From Thiomonas sp. FB-6 (GTDB lineage: Bacteria; Pseudomonadota; Gammaproteobacteria; Burkholderiales; Burkholderiaceae_C): a DNA stretch of 45,940 nucleotides. The stretch covers positions 1 to 45,940 of the forward strand of contig NZ_KB898495.1 of NCBI RefSeq assembly GCF_000377645.1, read 5' to 3'. Below, one piece after another: positions 34,133-42,999 of the stretch; the first letter of the stretch is position 1, and each line of letters opens with the position of its first letter. Under the pieces are notes generated by a model. It was not told the DNA's origin. It searched no databases and saw only the letters and a program-made list of their open reading frames with translations. A program made the position numbers and the translations under genes.

Positions 34133-34720
34133 ATGTCCGCCTCCGAGTCATCCGTCGCCCCCTCCCGTGCCGCGCAGCCGCGCCGCGATTTCGCGCAGCG
34201 CCTGCTCGCCGGCGCCCTGGCCGCGGCGTTGCCCGCCGCGGCCCGCGCCGCCGGGCCCGCCGCGAGTTCCTCCGGTGCCGCGGGGGCCGCCGGTGCCGGT
34301 GGAGACGCTGCGGCCGATACGCCGCTGCCGGCGGCGCGCGAACTGCGCGCCGAGGCCCGGGCAGCGGTCTCCCGCGGGCAGCCCCTGGTGCTGATGTTCA
34401 GCCTGCCGGGCTGCACCTACTGCGAACAGCTGCGCCGCAGCACCTATCGCTGGCTGCTGCGCGACGGCGTTCCCGTGGAACAGCTCGACATGGTGGCCGA
34501 CTACAAGCTGGGCGGCTTCGACGGCCGCCCCACCGACGGCGCGGCGCTGGCCGCGCGTTACGGCGTGCACCTGGCCCCCACGGTGTTGTTCCTCGGCGCC
34601 GACGGGCGCGAGATCGGTGAACGCCTGGTGGGGGCCGGGGTGCCGGATTTCTACGGCGCCTTCGTCGACCGCTCGCTGGCGCAGGCGCGCAAGCACCTGC
34701 AGGGGGCGTCCGCCAGCTGA
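34133..34720 (+). CDS. Exported thioredoxin-like protein (SoxW/DsbE-like)
   Basis: 195 residues. PRRDFAQRLLAGALAAALPA is an export signal, possibly of the Tat type because of the RR-x-F start. A 30-residue Gly/Ala/Ser linker follows. The thioredoxin fold has FSLPGCTYCEQLRRSTY with the redox pair Cys94/Cys97, and VHLAPTVLFLG with the cis-Pro. It probably reduces or shuffles disulfides in the periplasm. CTYC differs from thioredoxin's CGPC. The efflux cluster starts 121 bases downstream but has its own promoter-like site. Confidence 0.82.
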   Translation: MSASESSVAPSRAAQPRRDFAQRLLAGALAAALPAAARAAGPAASSSGAAGAAGAGGDAAADTPLPAARELRAEARAAVSRGQPLVLMFSLPGCTYCEQLRRSTYRWLLRDGVPVEQLDMVADYKLGGFDGRPTDGAALAARYGVHLAPTVLFLGADGREIGERLVGAGVPDFYGAFVDRSLAQARKHLQGASAS

Positions 34721-34755
34721 GCGGCGGCGGATCTGCACGCGCGGGATTTCCCTTA

Positions 34756-34778
34756 TATACTCATACTGGTAGGTGTAT
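34756..34778 (+). promoter_or_regulatory. -10 box with adjoining operator-like dyad before the efflux cluster
   Basis: TATACT (34756-34761) is a strong -10 match. ATACTGGTAGGTGTAT (34763-34778) immediately follows, with ATAC/GTAT ends and G pairs inside. CsoR/RcnR-family repressors bind sites built as TACT-G-tract-AGTA, so this is a candidate site for the CsoR-family protein encoded at the end of the cluster. The -35 side is weak. Confidence 0.5.
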
Positions 34779-34841
34779 CCGGCGGGCGCATGTTCCGCGC
34801 CACGCGAACCGGAGCACGTCACAGGCACACGGGGGCGGGAA

Positions 34842-36242
34842 ATGCGGGTTCACGGGCTTCGAAACTTGGCGATCGCCGCGCTGGCGCTGGCGCTCGCCCC
34901 GGCGGCATGGAGCCAGCCGCGCACGCTGGATTTCGGGCAGGCCGTGGACATGGCCCTGCACCAGAATCCGGATCTGCGCGCCGTGCAGGCCCAGGTGGAG
35001 CAGGCGAGGGCGGGTGTGGCGCAGGCCCGCGGCGCGCGTCTGCCGCGCCTGAGCGCCGGCCTGGGCGCCACGCGCACCGACGACGCCTTGAACGCCTTCG
35101 GCCTGAAGCTGGCCCAGCGCGGCGCGACCTTCAACGATTTCGGCGCGGGCCAGTTCAACCCGGCCCTCCCCGGGGTGCTCGGCGTGGCGCCGGCCAACCT
35201 GAACCACCCGGCGCCGGTGAACGACTTCAGCTCCCGCCTGGAGGCGCAGCTGCCTCTGTACACCGGGGGCAAGCTGGAGGGCTACCTGCGCCAGGCGCAC
35301 GCGATGCTGCTGGCCGCGCAGGCCGGCGACCGCGCCGCGCGACAGGAGATCACCGACCACGTGCTGCAGGCCTACGACGGCGTGTGGACCGCGCGTGCCT
35401 ACCGGCAGGTGGCGGCCAAGGCGCTGCAGGCCGCGCAGAGCCAGGTGAACATGGTCGAGAACCTGCATCGCCAGGGCGTGGTGCTCAAGAGCGACCTGCT
35501 GGCGGCGCGCGTGAACCTGGAAAACGCACGCATCCAGCAACAGCAGGCGGACGACCTGGAAGCGCAGGCCATGGACGGACTGCACGTCGTGCTGGGCCTG
35601 CCTCTGGACCAGCCCATCGAACCGGGCCCGCCGGTGCGCGTGCGCATGCCCGAGGGCACGCCCGCGTCGTGGATCGCCAGCGCGCAGGCGGAGAACCCGC
35701 GCATGCTCGCGCTCGATGAACAGGTCGCGGCGGCCGGCGGCAAGGTGGAGGTCGCGCGCTCCGACCTGTACCCGCAGGTCGGTGCCATGGCGCGCCTAGA
35801 GACGCATGACCCGGATCCGGGCTTTTCCGCGCACAGCTACACCGTGGGCGTGCAACTGAGCTGGAACCTGTTCGACGGCGGCGTCACCCGCCGGGCCGTC
35901 GACGAGGCCGCGGCGGCGCGCGAAGCCCTGCAGCTCAAGCTGCAGTCCGCGCGCGAACAGCTGGGCATGCAGATCCTGGACGCGTCGCGCAAGGCCAGCC
36001 TGGCTTCCAGCCAGATCGCCGGCCGCGAACTGGCGGTGAGCCAGGCCGAGGAGGCCGAGCGCATCGTCGAGCAGCGCTATGCCAACGGCGTGGGCACGCT
36101 GCTGGAGTTGCAGGGCGCCCAGGCCATGCTCGACAAGGCGCGCGCCGACCTGGTGCTGGCGCGCAGCCAGGAAACGACCCAGCGCGCGGCGCTGCTGCTG
36201 GCCCTGGGCCGGCTCGACGCCGCCTCGGTGCAGGCCCGCTGA
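34842..36242 (+). CDS. TolC-family outer-membrane efflux protein
   Basis: 466 residues with a signal peptide (MRVHGLRNLAIAALALALAP to about residue 24). Two outer-membrane-factor repeats are present, each with long coiled helices: QAVDMALHQNPDLRAVQAQV and AEENPR-like SAQAENPRMLALDEQVAAAG, with the barrel strand VGVQLSWNLFDGG. It forms the trimeric exit duct of the pump. ATG at 34842 follows GGCGGGAAA. It is the first gene of the cluster tolC-MFP-RND-DUF2892-CsoR. Confidence 0.92.
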   Translation: MRVHGLRNLAIAALALALAPAAWSQPRTLDFGQAVDMALHQNPDLRAVQAQVEQARAGVAQARGARLPRLSAGLGATRTDDALNAFGLKLAQRGATFNDFGAGQFNPALPGVLGVAPANLNHPAPVNDFSSRLEAQLPLYTGGKLEGYLRQAHAMLLAAQAGDRAARQEITDHVLQAYDGVWTARAYRQVAAKALQAAQSQVNMVENLHRQGVVLKSDLLAARVNLENARIQQQQADDLEAQAMDGLHVVLGLPLDQPIEPGPPVRVRMPEGTPASWIASAQAENPRMLALDEQVAAAGGKVEVARSDLYPQVGAMARLETHDPDPGFSAHSYTVGVQLSWNLFDGGVTRRAVDEAAAAREALQLKLQSAREQLGMQILDASRKASLASSQIAGRELAVSQAEEAERIVEQRYANGVGTLLELQGAQAMLDKARADLVLARSQETTQRAALLLALGRLDAASVQAR

Positions 36243-36254
36243 CCCCCTTATCGC

Positions 36255-37376
36255 ATGCATTCTTCCGTCGAGACTGCCATGACTCATCCTTCCTTGCCGG
36301 CCGCGCTGAAGCCGCTGGCGATCGCGCCTGTGCTCGCGCTGGCCGTGGTGCTGGCCGCGGGGTGCTCCCGCCACGAACCGGCCCCGCGCGAAGCGGCGCC
36401 GCGCGTGGTCGATGCGCGCACCCTGACCCTGGCCGCCCGGGACGCCGCCACGCGCACCCTGCTCAGCGGCGTGGTCGCGTCCAGCCAGCAAGTGCAGGTG
36501 GCCTCGCGCCTGATGGGCTACATCCGCTCGGTCGACGTGCACGAGGGTCAGCGCGTGAAGGCCGGGCAGACCCTGCTGCAGATCGACCCCACCGACATCG
36601 AGGGGCAGGTCGCGCAGGCGCGCGCCGGCCTGGCGCAGGCGCAGGCCAACCTGGCCGACGCGCAGACGGACTACCAGCGCTTCGGCAAGCTCTATCGCGC
36701 CGACGCGGTGACGCGCCAGCAATGGGACGGTATCCAGTTGCGCTACAAGGTGGCGCAGCAGCAGGTCGCCGCCGCGCGCGCCGGTTTCGACACCGCCTCG
36801 TCGCAGATGCGCTATGCCCGCGTGAGCTCGCCCATCGACGGCGTGGTGGTGCAGAAGATGGCCAACGCCGGCGACCTGGCCACGCCGGGACGCCCGCTGC
36901 TGGTGGTCGAGGGCGAGGGCCGTCTGCAGGTGCGGGTGCAGGCGCCGGCCGAGGTGTTCGAGCGCCTGCGCATCGGCGAGCAGGTCCCGGTGCTCGCGGG
37001 CACGCGCGAATGGCCCGGCACCGTGGCCGAGGCGGTGCCGGTGGCCGACCCGCTGAGCCACACCCACGCGGTGAAGATCGACCTGCCGGCGCAGGCGGGG
37101 CTGGCCAGCGGCAGTTTCGTGCGCGTGGCCTTCGCGCTGGGCAGCGCGCCGCAGTTGCGCCTGCCCGTATCCGCGCTGGTCGAGCGCGCCGGCATGCAGG
37201 GTGTGTTCGTGGTCGACGCGCAGGGCATCGCGCACTTCCGGCTGGTGCGCACCGGCGAGGCGGCCGGCGGACTGGTCGACGTGCAGGCGGGCCTGCAGCC
37301 CGGCGAGACCGTGGTGACCAGCGATCTGGACCAGATGCTCAACGGCGTGAAGGTCGGTGGAGGCCATCGTGGCTGA
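36255..37376 (+). CDS. RND efflux periplasmic adaptor (membrane fusion protein)
   Basis: 373 residues. LALAVVLAAGC is a lipobox, so it is anchored in the inner membrane by lipid. The lipoyl-type halves VASRLMGYIRSVDVHEGQRV and YARVSSPIDGVVVQKMANAG flank a coiled-coil hairpin (about 115-175). Beta-barrel and membrane-proximal parts follow. An alternative ATG at 36279 would give a more typical signal. The RND pump gene overlaps its end by 8 bases. No Cys/Met/His-rich metal-binding tail is visible. Confidence 0.92.
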   Translation: MHSSVETAMTHPSLPAALKPLAIAPVLALAVVLAAGCSRHEPAPREAAPRVVDARTLTLAARDAATRTLLSGVVASSQQVQVASRLMGYIRSVDVHEGQRVKAGQTLLQIDPTDIEGQVAQARAGLAQAQANLADAQTDYQRFGKLYRADAVTRQQWDGIQLRYKVAQQQVAAARAGFDTASSQMRYARVSSPIDGVVVQKMANAGDLATPGRPLLVVEGEGRLQVRVQAPAEVFERLRIGEQVPVLAGTREWPGTVAEAVPVADPLSHTHAVKIDLPAQAGLASGSFVRVAFALGSAPQLRLPVSALVERAGMQGVFVVDAQGIAHFRLVRTGEAAGGLVDVQAGLQPGETVVTSDLDQMLNGVKVGGGHRG

Positions 37377-40300
37377 ACCTGTCGGCATGAACAGCGCGGG
37401 CCGGCTGGCGCGCGCCTTCATCAGCTCCAAGATCACCGCGCTGGTGATGCTGGCGCTGACCCTGGCGGGCGTGCTGGCGCTGCTGGTCACGCCGCGTGAG
37501 TACAACCCGCAGATCGTCGTTCCGGCGGTCAACATCATCGTGGCCAAGCCCGGTGCCGGGCCGCGCGAGATCCACGACCTGGTGGTCAAGCCCCTGGAGG
37601 CCATCATGGCCTCGATGTCGGGGGTGGATCACACCTACGGCTACGCGACCAACGATTTCGGCGTCGTCACCGTGCAGTTCAAGGTCGGCGAGGACCAGCA
37701 GAAAAGCCTGGTCAAGATGTACAACCAGCTGATGAGCAACCTCGACCGCATCCCCCCCGGGGCGATGCAGCCGGTGGTCAAGCCCATCGACGTCGACGAC
37801 GTGCCCATCCTGACCGTGACCCTGAGTTCGCAAACCCTGGGCCAGAGCCAGCTGCGCGAGGTGGGCACGAAGATCCTGGCCCACCTGCGCGGCACCCCCG
37901 GGGTGTCCTTCAGCCAGGTGGCCGGCGGCGCGCCGCGCGCGGTCAACGTGTGGATCTCTCCGCCCAGGCTGGCGGCCTCGGGGCTTTCGCTGCAGCAGGT
38001 CGACCAGGTGCTGCGCGGCAGCAACGCCGCCGCGCCGCTGGGCACGGTGGTCGACGCCAATCGCGTCGTGCCGGTGCGCATCGACAGCTTCCTGGGCGGC
38101 GCGCGCGAGGTCGGCGACATCCTGATCGGCGCGCCCGACGGCAAGCCCGTGTACCTGAAGGACGTGGCGCGGGTGGAGGACGGCCCCGAGGAGACCGACT
38201 CGCTGTCGCACTTCGCCTGGGGGCCGGCGGCCGAGGGCCGCCCGCAGGGACAGGAGATGAACGCGGTGACCCTGGTCATCGCGAAAAAGGCCGGGACCAA
38301 CGCGGTGGTGGTGGTCGACGCGGTGCTGCGCAAGCTCAAGACCCTGGAGTCGTGGGCGCTCCCGCAGGGCGTGCAGGTGACCGTCACCCGCAACGACGGC
38401 GCGAAGGCCGACGAGGCCGTCAACACCCTGGTGGAACACCTCGGGGTGGCCATCGTCAGCGTGTCGGTGCTGCTGTGGCTGTTCCTGGGCTGGCGCGAGG
38501 CGGCCATCGTCACGCTGACCGTGCCGCTGACCCTGTTCGCGGTGCTGACCGTGGACCTGATCGTCGGCGAGACCATCAACCGCATCACCCTGTTCGCGCT
38601 GATCCTCTCGCTGGGCCTGCTGGTCGACGGGGCGATCGTGGTGATCGAGAACATCCACCGGCATCTGCACCACGGGCCGCCGGGCGACTTCGTGCGCACC
38701 GTGGTGCACGCTACCAACGAGATCGGCAATCCGACCAACATGGCCACGCTGGCGGTGATCCTGGCCTTCGTCCCCATGGCTTTCGTCACCGGCATGATGG
38801 GCCCGTTCATGCGCCCGATCCCGGTCAACGTGCCAGTGGCGATGATCGCCTCGCTGCTGCTGGCCTACACCGTGGTGCCGTGGGCGGCGCGCGCCTGGCT
38901 GTCGAAAAAGGCTGCGCGCGTGCAGCTGCAGCGCAGCGAGCCCCTGGAGGAAAGGCCCGGGGAAAGCGGCGCGCACCAGCCCGACCGCCTGCATCGTTCC
39001 TACCTACGGGTGTTCGAGCCGCTGCTGCGCAGCCGCAGGCGCCGCAACCTGATGCTGCTGGCCGTGCTGGTGCTGCTGCTGGCGGCGATGCTGATGCCGG
39101 CCTGGCAATTCATCCGCCCCTCGGGCATGAACGGTCCGCTGTCGCCGCTGGGGGTGGAGCTCAAGATGCTGCCCAACGACAACACCAACAGCTTCCTGGT
39201 GGAAGTCGACACCCCGGCGGGCTCCTCGCTGGAGCGCACCGACGAGGTCGCGCGCGCGGTCGGCGACGTGCTGGCGCGCAACCCCGACGTGGTCGACTAC
39301 CAGACCTTCGTGGGCATGGCCGCGCCGATCGACTTCGCCGCGCTGGTGCGCGGGGACGACCTCAAGCGTGGCGACAATTTCGCCCAGATCCGCGTCAACC
39401 TGCTTCCCAAGGACCGGCGCGCGATGGCCTCGCACGCCATCGTGCAGCAGTTGCACGAGCAGCTGGCGCCGCTGCGCGCGCGTTTCGCCTCCACCGTCAT
39501 CAAGCTGTACGAGACCCCGCCGGGGCCGCCGGTGCGCTCGCAGGTCATGGCCGAGCTGTACGGCCCGTCCTACGCGCAGCTGCGCGAGGTGGCCGGCCAG
39601 GTGCTGGGCGATTTCGACCGCAGCTACGGCATGATGAACCAGGACGATTCGGTGACCGCCACCACCGACGAGTACCGCATCGTCATCGACCGCAGCAAGG
39701 CCGCGCAGTCGGGCATCGTGCCCGGGCAGGTGATCGGGCTTCTGCACGACTACCTGTCCGGCATGGGGGTCGGCGCGGTGCACCAGGCCGGCGCCGACGA
39801 GCCGGTGAGCATCGTCGTGCGCGTCTCGCGCGCCGAGCGCCAGTCGCCGCGGCAGCTGCTGGACATGCCCATCCGCGGCGCCGGCGGACGCATCGTGCCG
39901 CTGGGGGCGATCGCCCGCGTGGAGCGCACCGACCTGGCCAAGCCCATCTACACCCGCGACCAGCACCCGGTGGTCTACGTGGGCGGCGAGATGGCGCGCT
40001 CGAGCCCCGTGTACGCCACCCTCAGCCTGAACAGCCGCCTCGACGGCAAGCGCCTGGCCGACGGCACCGCGCTGCGTACCGGTAACCTCGGCTTCACCGA
40101 CACGCCGCCGTCCGACCTCAAGGGCTACCAGCTGCTGTGGGGCGGCGAGATGCGCCTGACCCTGGACGTGTTCCGCGACCTCGGCTCGGCCTTCCTCGTC
40201 GCCCTGGTGTTCATCTATCTGCTGCTGGTGGCCTACTACAAGTCCTTCATGCTGCCGGTGATCGTCATGGGGGCCATCCCCCTGACGCTGATCGGGGTCT

Positions 40301-40674
40301 TCCCCGGCCACTGGCTGACCCAGCAGGCCTTCACCGCGACCTCGATGATCGGGGTCATCGCGCTGGCCGGCATCGTGGTGCGCAACTCCCTGCTGCTGAT
40401 CGACTTCATCCTCGACTACCGCGCGCGCGGCTACAGCCTGGAGGAATCGGTGGCTCAGGCCGGCGCGGTGCGCCTGCGCCCGATCCTGCTGACGGCGCTG
40501 GCCATCATCTTCGGCTCGGCCATCATGATCACCGACCCGGTGTTCGGCGGCCTGGCGGTGTCGCTGATCTTCGGCACCCTGCTGTCGACCCTGCTGACCC
40601 TGATCGTGATCCCGCTGATCTACTACATCTGGCAGGTCCGATTCGTCGTTCCGCGCGCCGCGCGCGCAAGCTGA
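37369..40674 (+). CDS. RND efflux pump inner-membrane subunit
   Basis: 1101 residues, AcrB/CusA superfamily. The start is GTG at 37369, because GGAGG stands 5 bases before it. Helices and two large periplasmic loops are arranged as in the family. In TM4 the proton-relay motif is GLLVDGAIVVIENIHRH with one Asp, where drug pumps have two. In TM10 GIVVRNSLLLIDFI has Arg where AcrB has Lys. An Arg-rich cytosolic linker (SRRRRN) splits the halves. Neither drug nor heavy-metal classification is certain; DUF2892 and CsoR neighbours hint at metals or reactive sulfur. Confidence 0.93.
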   Translation: MAEPVGMNSAGRLARAFISSKITALVMLALTLAGVLALLVTPREYNPQIVVPAVNIIVAKPGAGPREIHDLVVKPLEAIMASMSGVDHTYGYATNDFGVVTVQFKVGEDQQKSLVKMYNQLMSNLDRIPPGAMQPVVKPIDVDDVPILTVTLSSQTLGQSQLREVGTKILAHLRGTPGVSFSQVAGGAPRAVNVWISPPRLAASGLSLQQVDQVLRGSNAAAPLGTVVDANRVVPVRIDSFLGGAREVGDILIGAPDGKPVYLKDVARVEDGPEETDSLSHFAWGPAAEGRPQGQEMNAVTLVIAKKAGTNAVVVVDAVLRKLKTLESWALPQGVQVTVTRNDGAKADEAVNTLVEHLGVAIVSVSVLLWLFLGWREAAIVTLTVPLTLFAVLTVDLIVGETINRITLFALILSLGLLVDGAIVVIENIHRHLHHGPPGDFVRTVVHATNEIGNPTNMATLAVILAFVPMAFVTGMMGPFMRPIPVNVPVAMIASLLLAYTVVPWAARAWLSKKAARVQLQRSEPLEERPGESGAHQPDRLHRSYLRVFEPLLRSRRRRNLMLLAVLVLLLAAMLMPAWQFIRPSGMNGPLSPLGVELKMLPNDNTNSFLVEVDTPAGSSLERTDEVARAVGDVLARNPDVVDYQTFVGMAAPIDFAALVRGDDLKRGDNFAQIRVNLLPKDRRAMASHAIVQQLHEQLAPLRARFASTVIKLYETPPGPPVRSQVMAELYGPSYAQLREVAGQVLGDFDRSYGMMNQDDSVTATTDEYRIVIDRSKAAQSGIVPGQVIGLLHDYLSGMGVGAVHQAGADEPVSIVVRVSRAERQSPRQLLDMPIRGAGGRIVPLGAIARVERTDLAKPIYTRDQHPVVYVGGEMARSSPVYATLSLNSRLDGKRLADGTALRTGNLGFTDTPPSDLKGYQLLWGGEMRLTLDVFRDLGSAFLVALVFIYLLLVAYYKSFMLPVIVMGAIPLTLIGVFPGHWLTQQAFTATSMIGVIALAGIVVRNSLLLIDFILDYRARGYSLEESVAQAGAVRLRPILLTALAIIFGSAIMITDPVFGGLAVSLIFGTLLSTLLTLIVIPLIYYIWQVRFVVPRAARAS

Positions 40675-40690
40675 CATCCCGGAGAACTCC

Positions 40691-40912
40691 ATGACCACCG
40701 AACGCTACATCCGCATCCTCGCCGGCAGCTTCATCCTCGTGTCGCTGCTGCTCGGCGCCCCCGCCAGCCCGCTGTACGTGTCCAGCTGGTTCCTGTGGTT
40801 CACCGCCTTCGTCGGGGCCAACCTGCTGCAGTTCGGATTCACCAACTTCTGCCCCATGGCGCTGATCCTGCGCCGCCTGGGGGTTTCCGACGCCGCGCCC
40901 TGCGCGCGCTGA
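40691..40912 (+). CDS. DUF2892 (YgaP-type) small membrane protein
   Basis: 73 residues with two membrane helices (ILAGSFILVSLLLGAP and WFLWFTAFVGANLLQFGF). The tail FTNFCPMALILRRLGV matches the DUF2892 signature (FTGFCP...ILKKLG) known from the membrane part of the rhodanese YgaP. GGAG precedes the ATG, and it begins 16 bases after the RND gene. The rhodanese domain is absent. YgaP-type segments have been linked to sulfide or thiocyanate handling, so the conserved Cys in NFCP may be functional. Confidence 0.85.
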   Translation: MTTERYIRILAGSFILVSLLLGAPASPLYVSSWFLWFTAFVGANLLQFGFTNFCPMALILRRLGVSDAAPCAR

Positions 40913-41023
40913 AGCGGCGGGGCGGCCATGGCGGGAAAGGCACATAGCCGCCGCAGTGGGTATCATCGGCGCAGCGCCGGCGACGTACCGGACGCGAAAT
41001 CCCCCCATTGCGGAGACTCCTCG

Positions 41024-41314
41024 ATGTCCGTTTTGACCAATGCCGCGTCGCGCACCGACATCCTGAATCGGCTCAAACGCGCCGAGGGCCAGTTGCGCGG
41101 CGTGCAGCGCATGATCGACGAGGGCGAGCCCTGCCTGAAAGTTGCCCAGCAGCTCTCCGCGGTGCGCAAGGCGCTCGACAGCACCTTCGTGCGCATGACC
41201 GTCTGTTTCATCGAGCAGGAACTCGACGCCCGCCTGGAAGGCAGCAATGCCGAGAAGTCGAGCCTGGACGCGATGATGGAAGAGATGGAGACCCTGCTCG
41301 CCCGCATGAATTGA
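41024..41314 (+). CDS. CsoR/FrmR-family repressor with atypical Cys pair
   Basis: 96 residues, all-helical DUF156 fold: ILNRLKRAEGQLRGVQRMID, then GEPCLKVAQQLSAVRKALDS. Family members sense copper, nickel, formaldehyde or persulfide. Cys37 corresponds to the first ligand. At the position of the usual His (25 residues on, His60 in FrmR) this protein has Phe62, and Cys61 stands one place before it (MTVCFIEQEL). The known copper set (Cys-His-Cys) and the persulfide set (Cys pair 29 apart) are both absent. GGAG precedes ATG at 41024. It closes the efflux cluster and probably controls it. Confidence 0.85.
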   Translation: MSVLTNAASRTDILNRLKRAEGQLRGVQRMIDEGEPCLKVAQQLSAVRKALDSTFVRMTVCFIEQELDARLEGSNAEKSSLDAMMEEMETLLARMN

Positions 41315-41349
41315 TCGATTGACCCGCCTGCGGCGGGTCAAGCGATCAA
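41311..41349. terminator. Shared hairpin covering the stop codons of csoR-type gene and mnmA
   Basis: TTGACCCGCC (41319-41328) pairs perfectly with GGCGGGTCAA (41332-41341) around TGC. TTGATCG (41311-41317) with CGATCAA (41343-41349) extends the stem past a one-base mismatch. The TGA stops of the two convergent genes (41312-41314 and 41338-41340) both lie within it. There is no T run, so it may block both polymerases or stabilise 3' ends rather than terminate classically. Confidence 0.6.
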
Positions 41350-42420
41350 CGCGCCGCCGAGGCAGATTTCGCCGTCGTAGAGCACGGCGGACTGGCCGGG
41401 GGTGACGGCCCACTGGGGGTGCTCGAAGGCCAGGCTCAGCGTGTGCGTGTCGGCTTGCAGCACGGTGCAGGGGGCGTCGCTCTGGCGGTAGCGGGTCTTG
41501 GCGCCCAGGCGCGAGCCCGCGGCCGGGGGCTGCCCGGACACCCAGGAGGCTTCCTGCGCCAGCAGGCGCGAGCTCAGCAGCCAGGGATGGTCGTGCCCCT
41601 GCACCACGTACAGGGTGTTGGTGGCCATGTCCTTGCGCGCGACGAACCAGGGCTCGCCGGTCCCGTCGCGGCTGCCGCCCAGGCCGATACCCTTGCGCTG
41701 GCCCAGGGTGTAGAAGGCCAGTCCCACGTGCTCGCCGACCTGCTCGCCCTCGGGGGTGCGCATGGCGCCGGGGCGCGTGGGCAGGTAGCGGTTGAGAAAC
41801 TCGCGGAAGGGGCGTTCGCCGATGAAACAGATGCCGGTGGAGTCCTTCTTGCGTGCATTGGGCAGCCCGATGGATCCGGCGATGCGCCGCACCTCGGTCT
41901 TGGGCAGCTCGCCCACCGGGAACAGGGTGCGGCACAGCTGGTCCTGGTTCAGGCGGTGCAGAAAGTAGCTCTGGTCCTTCGAGGCGTCGAGCCCGCGAAG
42001 CAGCTGCACGCCGCCGTCGGTTGCGCGTACCCGCGCGTAATGCCCGGTGGCGATGCGCTCGGCCCCCAGGCTCACCGCGTGGTCCAGGAAGGCCTTGAAC
42101 TTGATCTCGGCGTTGCACAGCACGTCCGGATTGGGCGTGCGTCCGGCCTGGTATTCGCGCAGGAATTCCGCGAACACCCGTTCCTTGTATTCGGCGGAAA
42201 AATTCACCGCCTCGATGTCGATGCCGATCAGGTCGGCCACGCTGACCGCGTCCAGCCAGTCCTGCCGCGTGGAACAGTACTCGCCGTCGTCGTCGTCCTC
42301 CCAGTTCTTCATGAACAGGCCCACGACCTCGTAGCCCTGCTGCTTGAGCAGCCAGGCCGACACGGAGGAGTCGACACCGCCGGACATGCCGACGACGACG
42401 CGGGGACGAGGGGAAGCCAT
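41338..42420 (-). CDS. mnmA: tRNA-specific 2-thiouridylase
   Basis: 360 residues. MnmA puts sulfur on uridine 34 of Lys, Glu and Gln tRNAs. The ATP loop [18 protein letters not shown], the catalytic Cys in [15 protein letters not shown], the second Cys in [17 protein letters not shown], and [12 protein letters not shown] are all intact. ATG at 42420 is preceded by a Nudix gene 9 bases upstream, as in E. coli (nudJ-mnmA). Confidence 0.96.
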   Translation of the reverse strand: MASPRPRVVVGMSGGVDSSVSAWLLKQQGYEVVGLFMKNWEDDDDGEYCSTRQDWLDAVSVADLIGIDIEAVNFSAEYKERVFAEFLREYQAGRTPNPDVLCNAEIKFKAFLDHAVSLGAERIATGHYARVRATDGGVQLLRGLDASKDQSYFLHRLNQDQLCRTLFPVGELPKTEVRRIAGSIGLPNARKKDSTGICFIGERPFREFLNRYLPTRPGAMRTPEGEQVGEHVGLAFYTLGQRKGIGLGGSRDGTGEPWFVARKDMATNTLYVVQGHDHPWLLSSRLLAQEASWVSGQPPAAGSRLGAKTRYRQSDAPCTVLQADTHTLSLAFEHPQWAVTPGQSAVLYDGEICLGGALIA

Positions 42421-42429
42421 CGGCGAATT

Positions 42430-42909
42430 CTAGGGCTTGCCTTGCTGCACCGCCGCATCGCCGTGCAGCATGTCCAGCGGCCAGCGCCGCCCCCCCGCGT
42501 GGTCCAGCGCGCATTGCAGCACCGAAGGGCTGCGGTGGCGCTCGCGACTGGCCCGCAGTTCCTCCAGGCTCATCCACAGGGTGCGCACGATGCCGTGGTC
42601 CAGCGCGCGCGAGGGATCGTGCGCGCCCAGCTCGCCGGTGAAGGCGAAGCGCACGTAGTGCACCGGCGCTCCCCGGCGCGTGCCGTGGCTCTGGTAGACC
42701 CCGAGCAGCGCGGTGGGGCGGAAGGCGTGCGCGGTTTCCTCCAGGGTTTCGCGCGTAACCGCGTGCAACAGATCCTCGCCGGCTTCGAGGTGACCGGCCG
42801 GGTTGTTCAGGCGCAGGCCCTGCGGCGTGTGCTCCTCGACCAGCAGGAAGCGTCCGTCGCGTTCGATGACGGCGGCGACGGTGACGTGTGGGAGATTCGA
42901 ATCGGACAT
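42430..42909 (-). CDS. Nudix hydrolase (NudJ-like)
   Basis: 159 residues from ATG 42909 ([20 protein letters not shown]); a start 10 codons upstream is less like the family. The Nudix box is complete: [20 protein letters not shown]. Family members split nucleoside diphosphates or thiamine precursors; NudJ of E. coli is a general phosphatase and is also encoded next to mnmA. Substrate is not certain. It is divergent from pntA1, 90 bases apart. Confidence 0.9.
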   Translation of the reverse strand: MSDSNLPHVTVAAVIERDGRFLLVEEHTPQGLRLNNPAGHLEAGEDLLHAVTRETLEETAHAFRPTALLGVYQSHGTRRGAPVHYVRFAFTGELGAHDPSRALDHGIVRTLWMSLEELRASRERHRSPSVLQCALDHAGGRRWPLDMLHGDAAVQQGKP

Positions 42910-42999
42910 GGTGGATTTTCCGGGTCTCGGAAAGCGCATTTTCGTGGAGCCGCCGGCTTTCGACCATAATCAGTGGTTTCGAATCACGAGGGGATCTCC

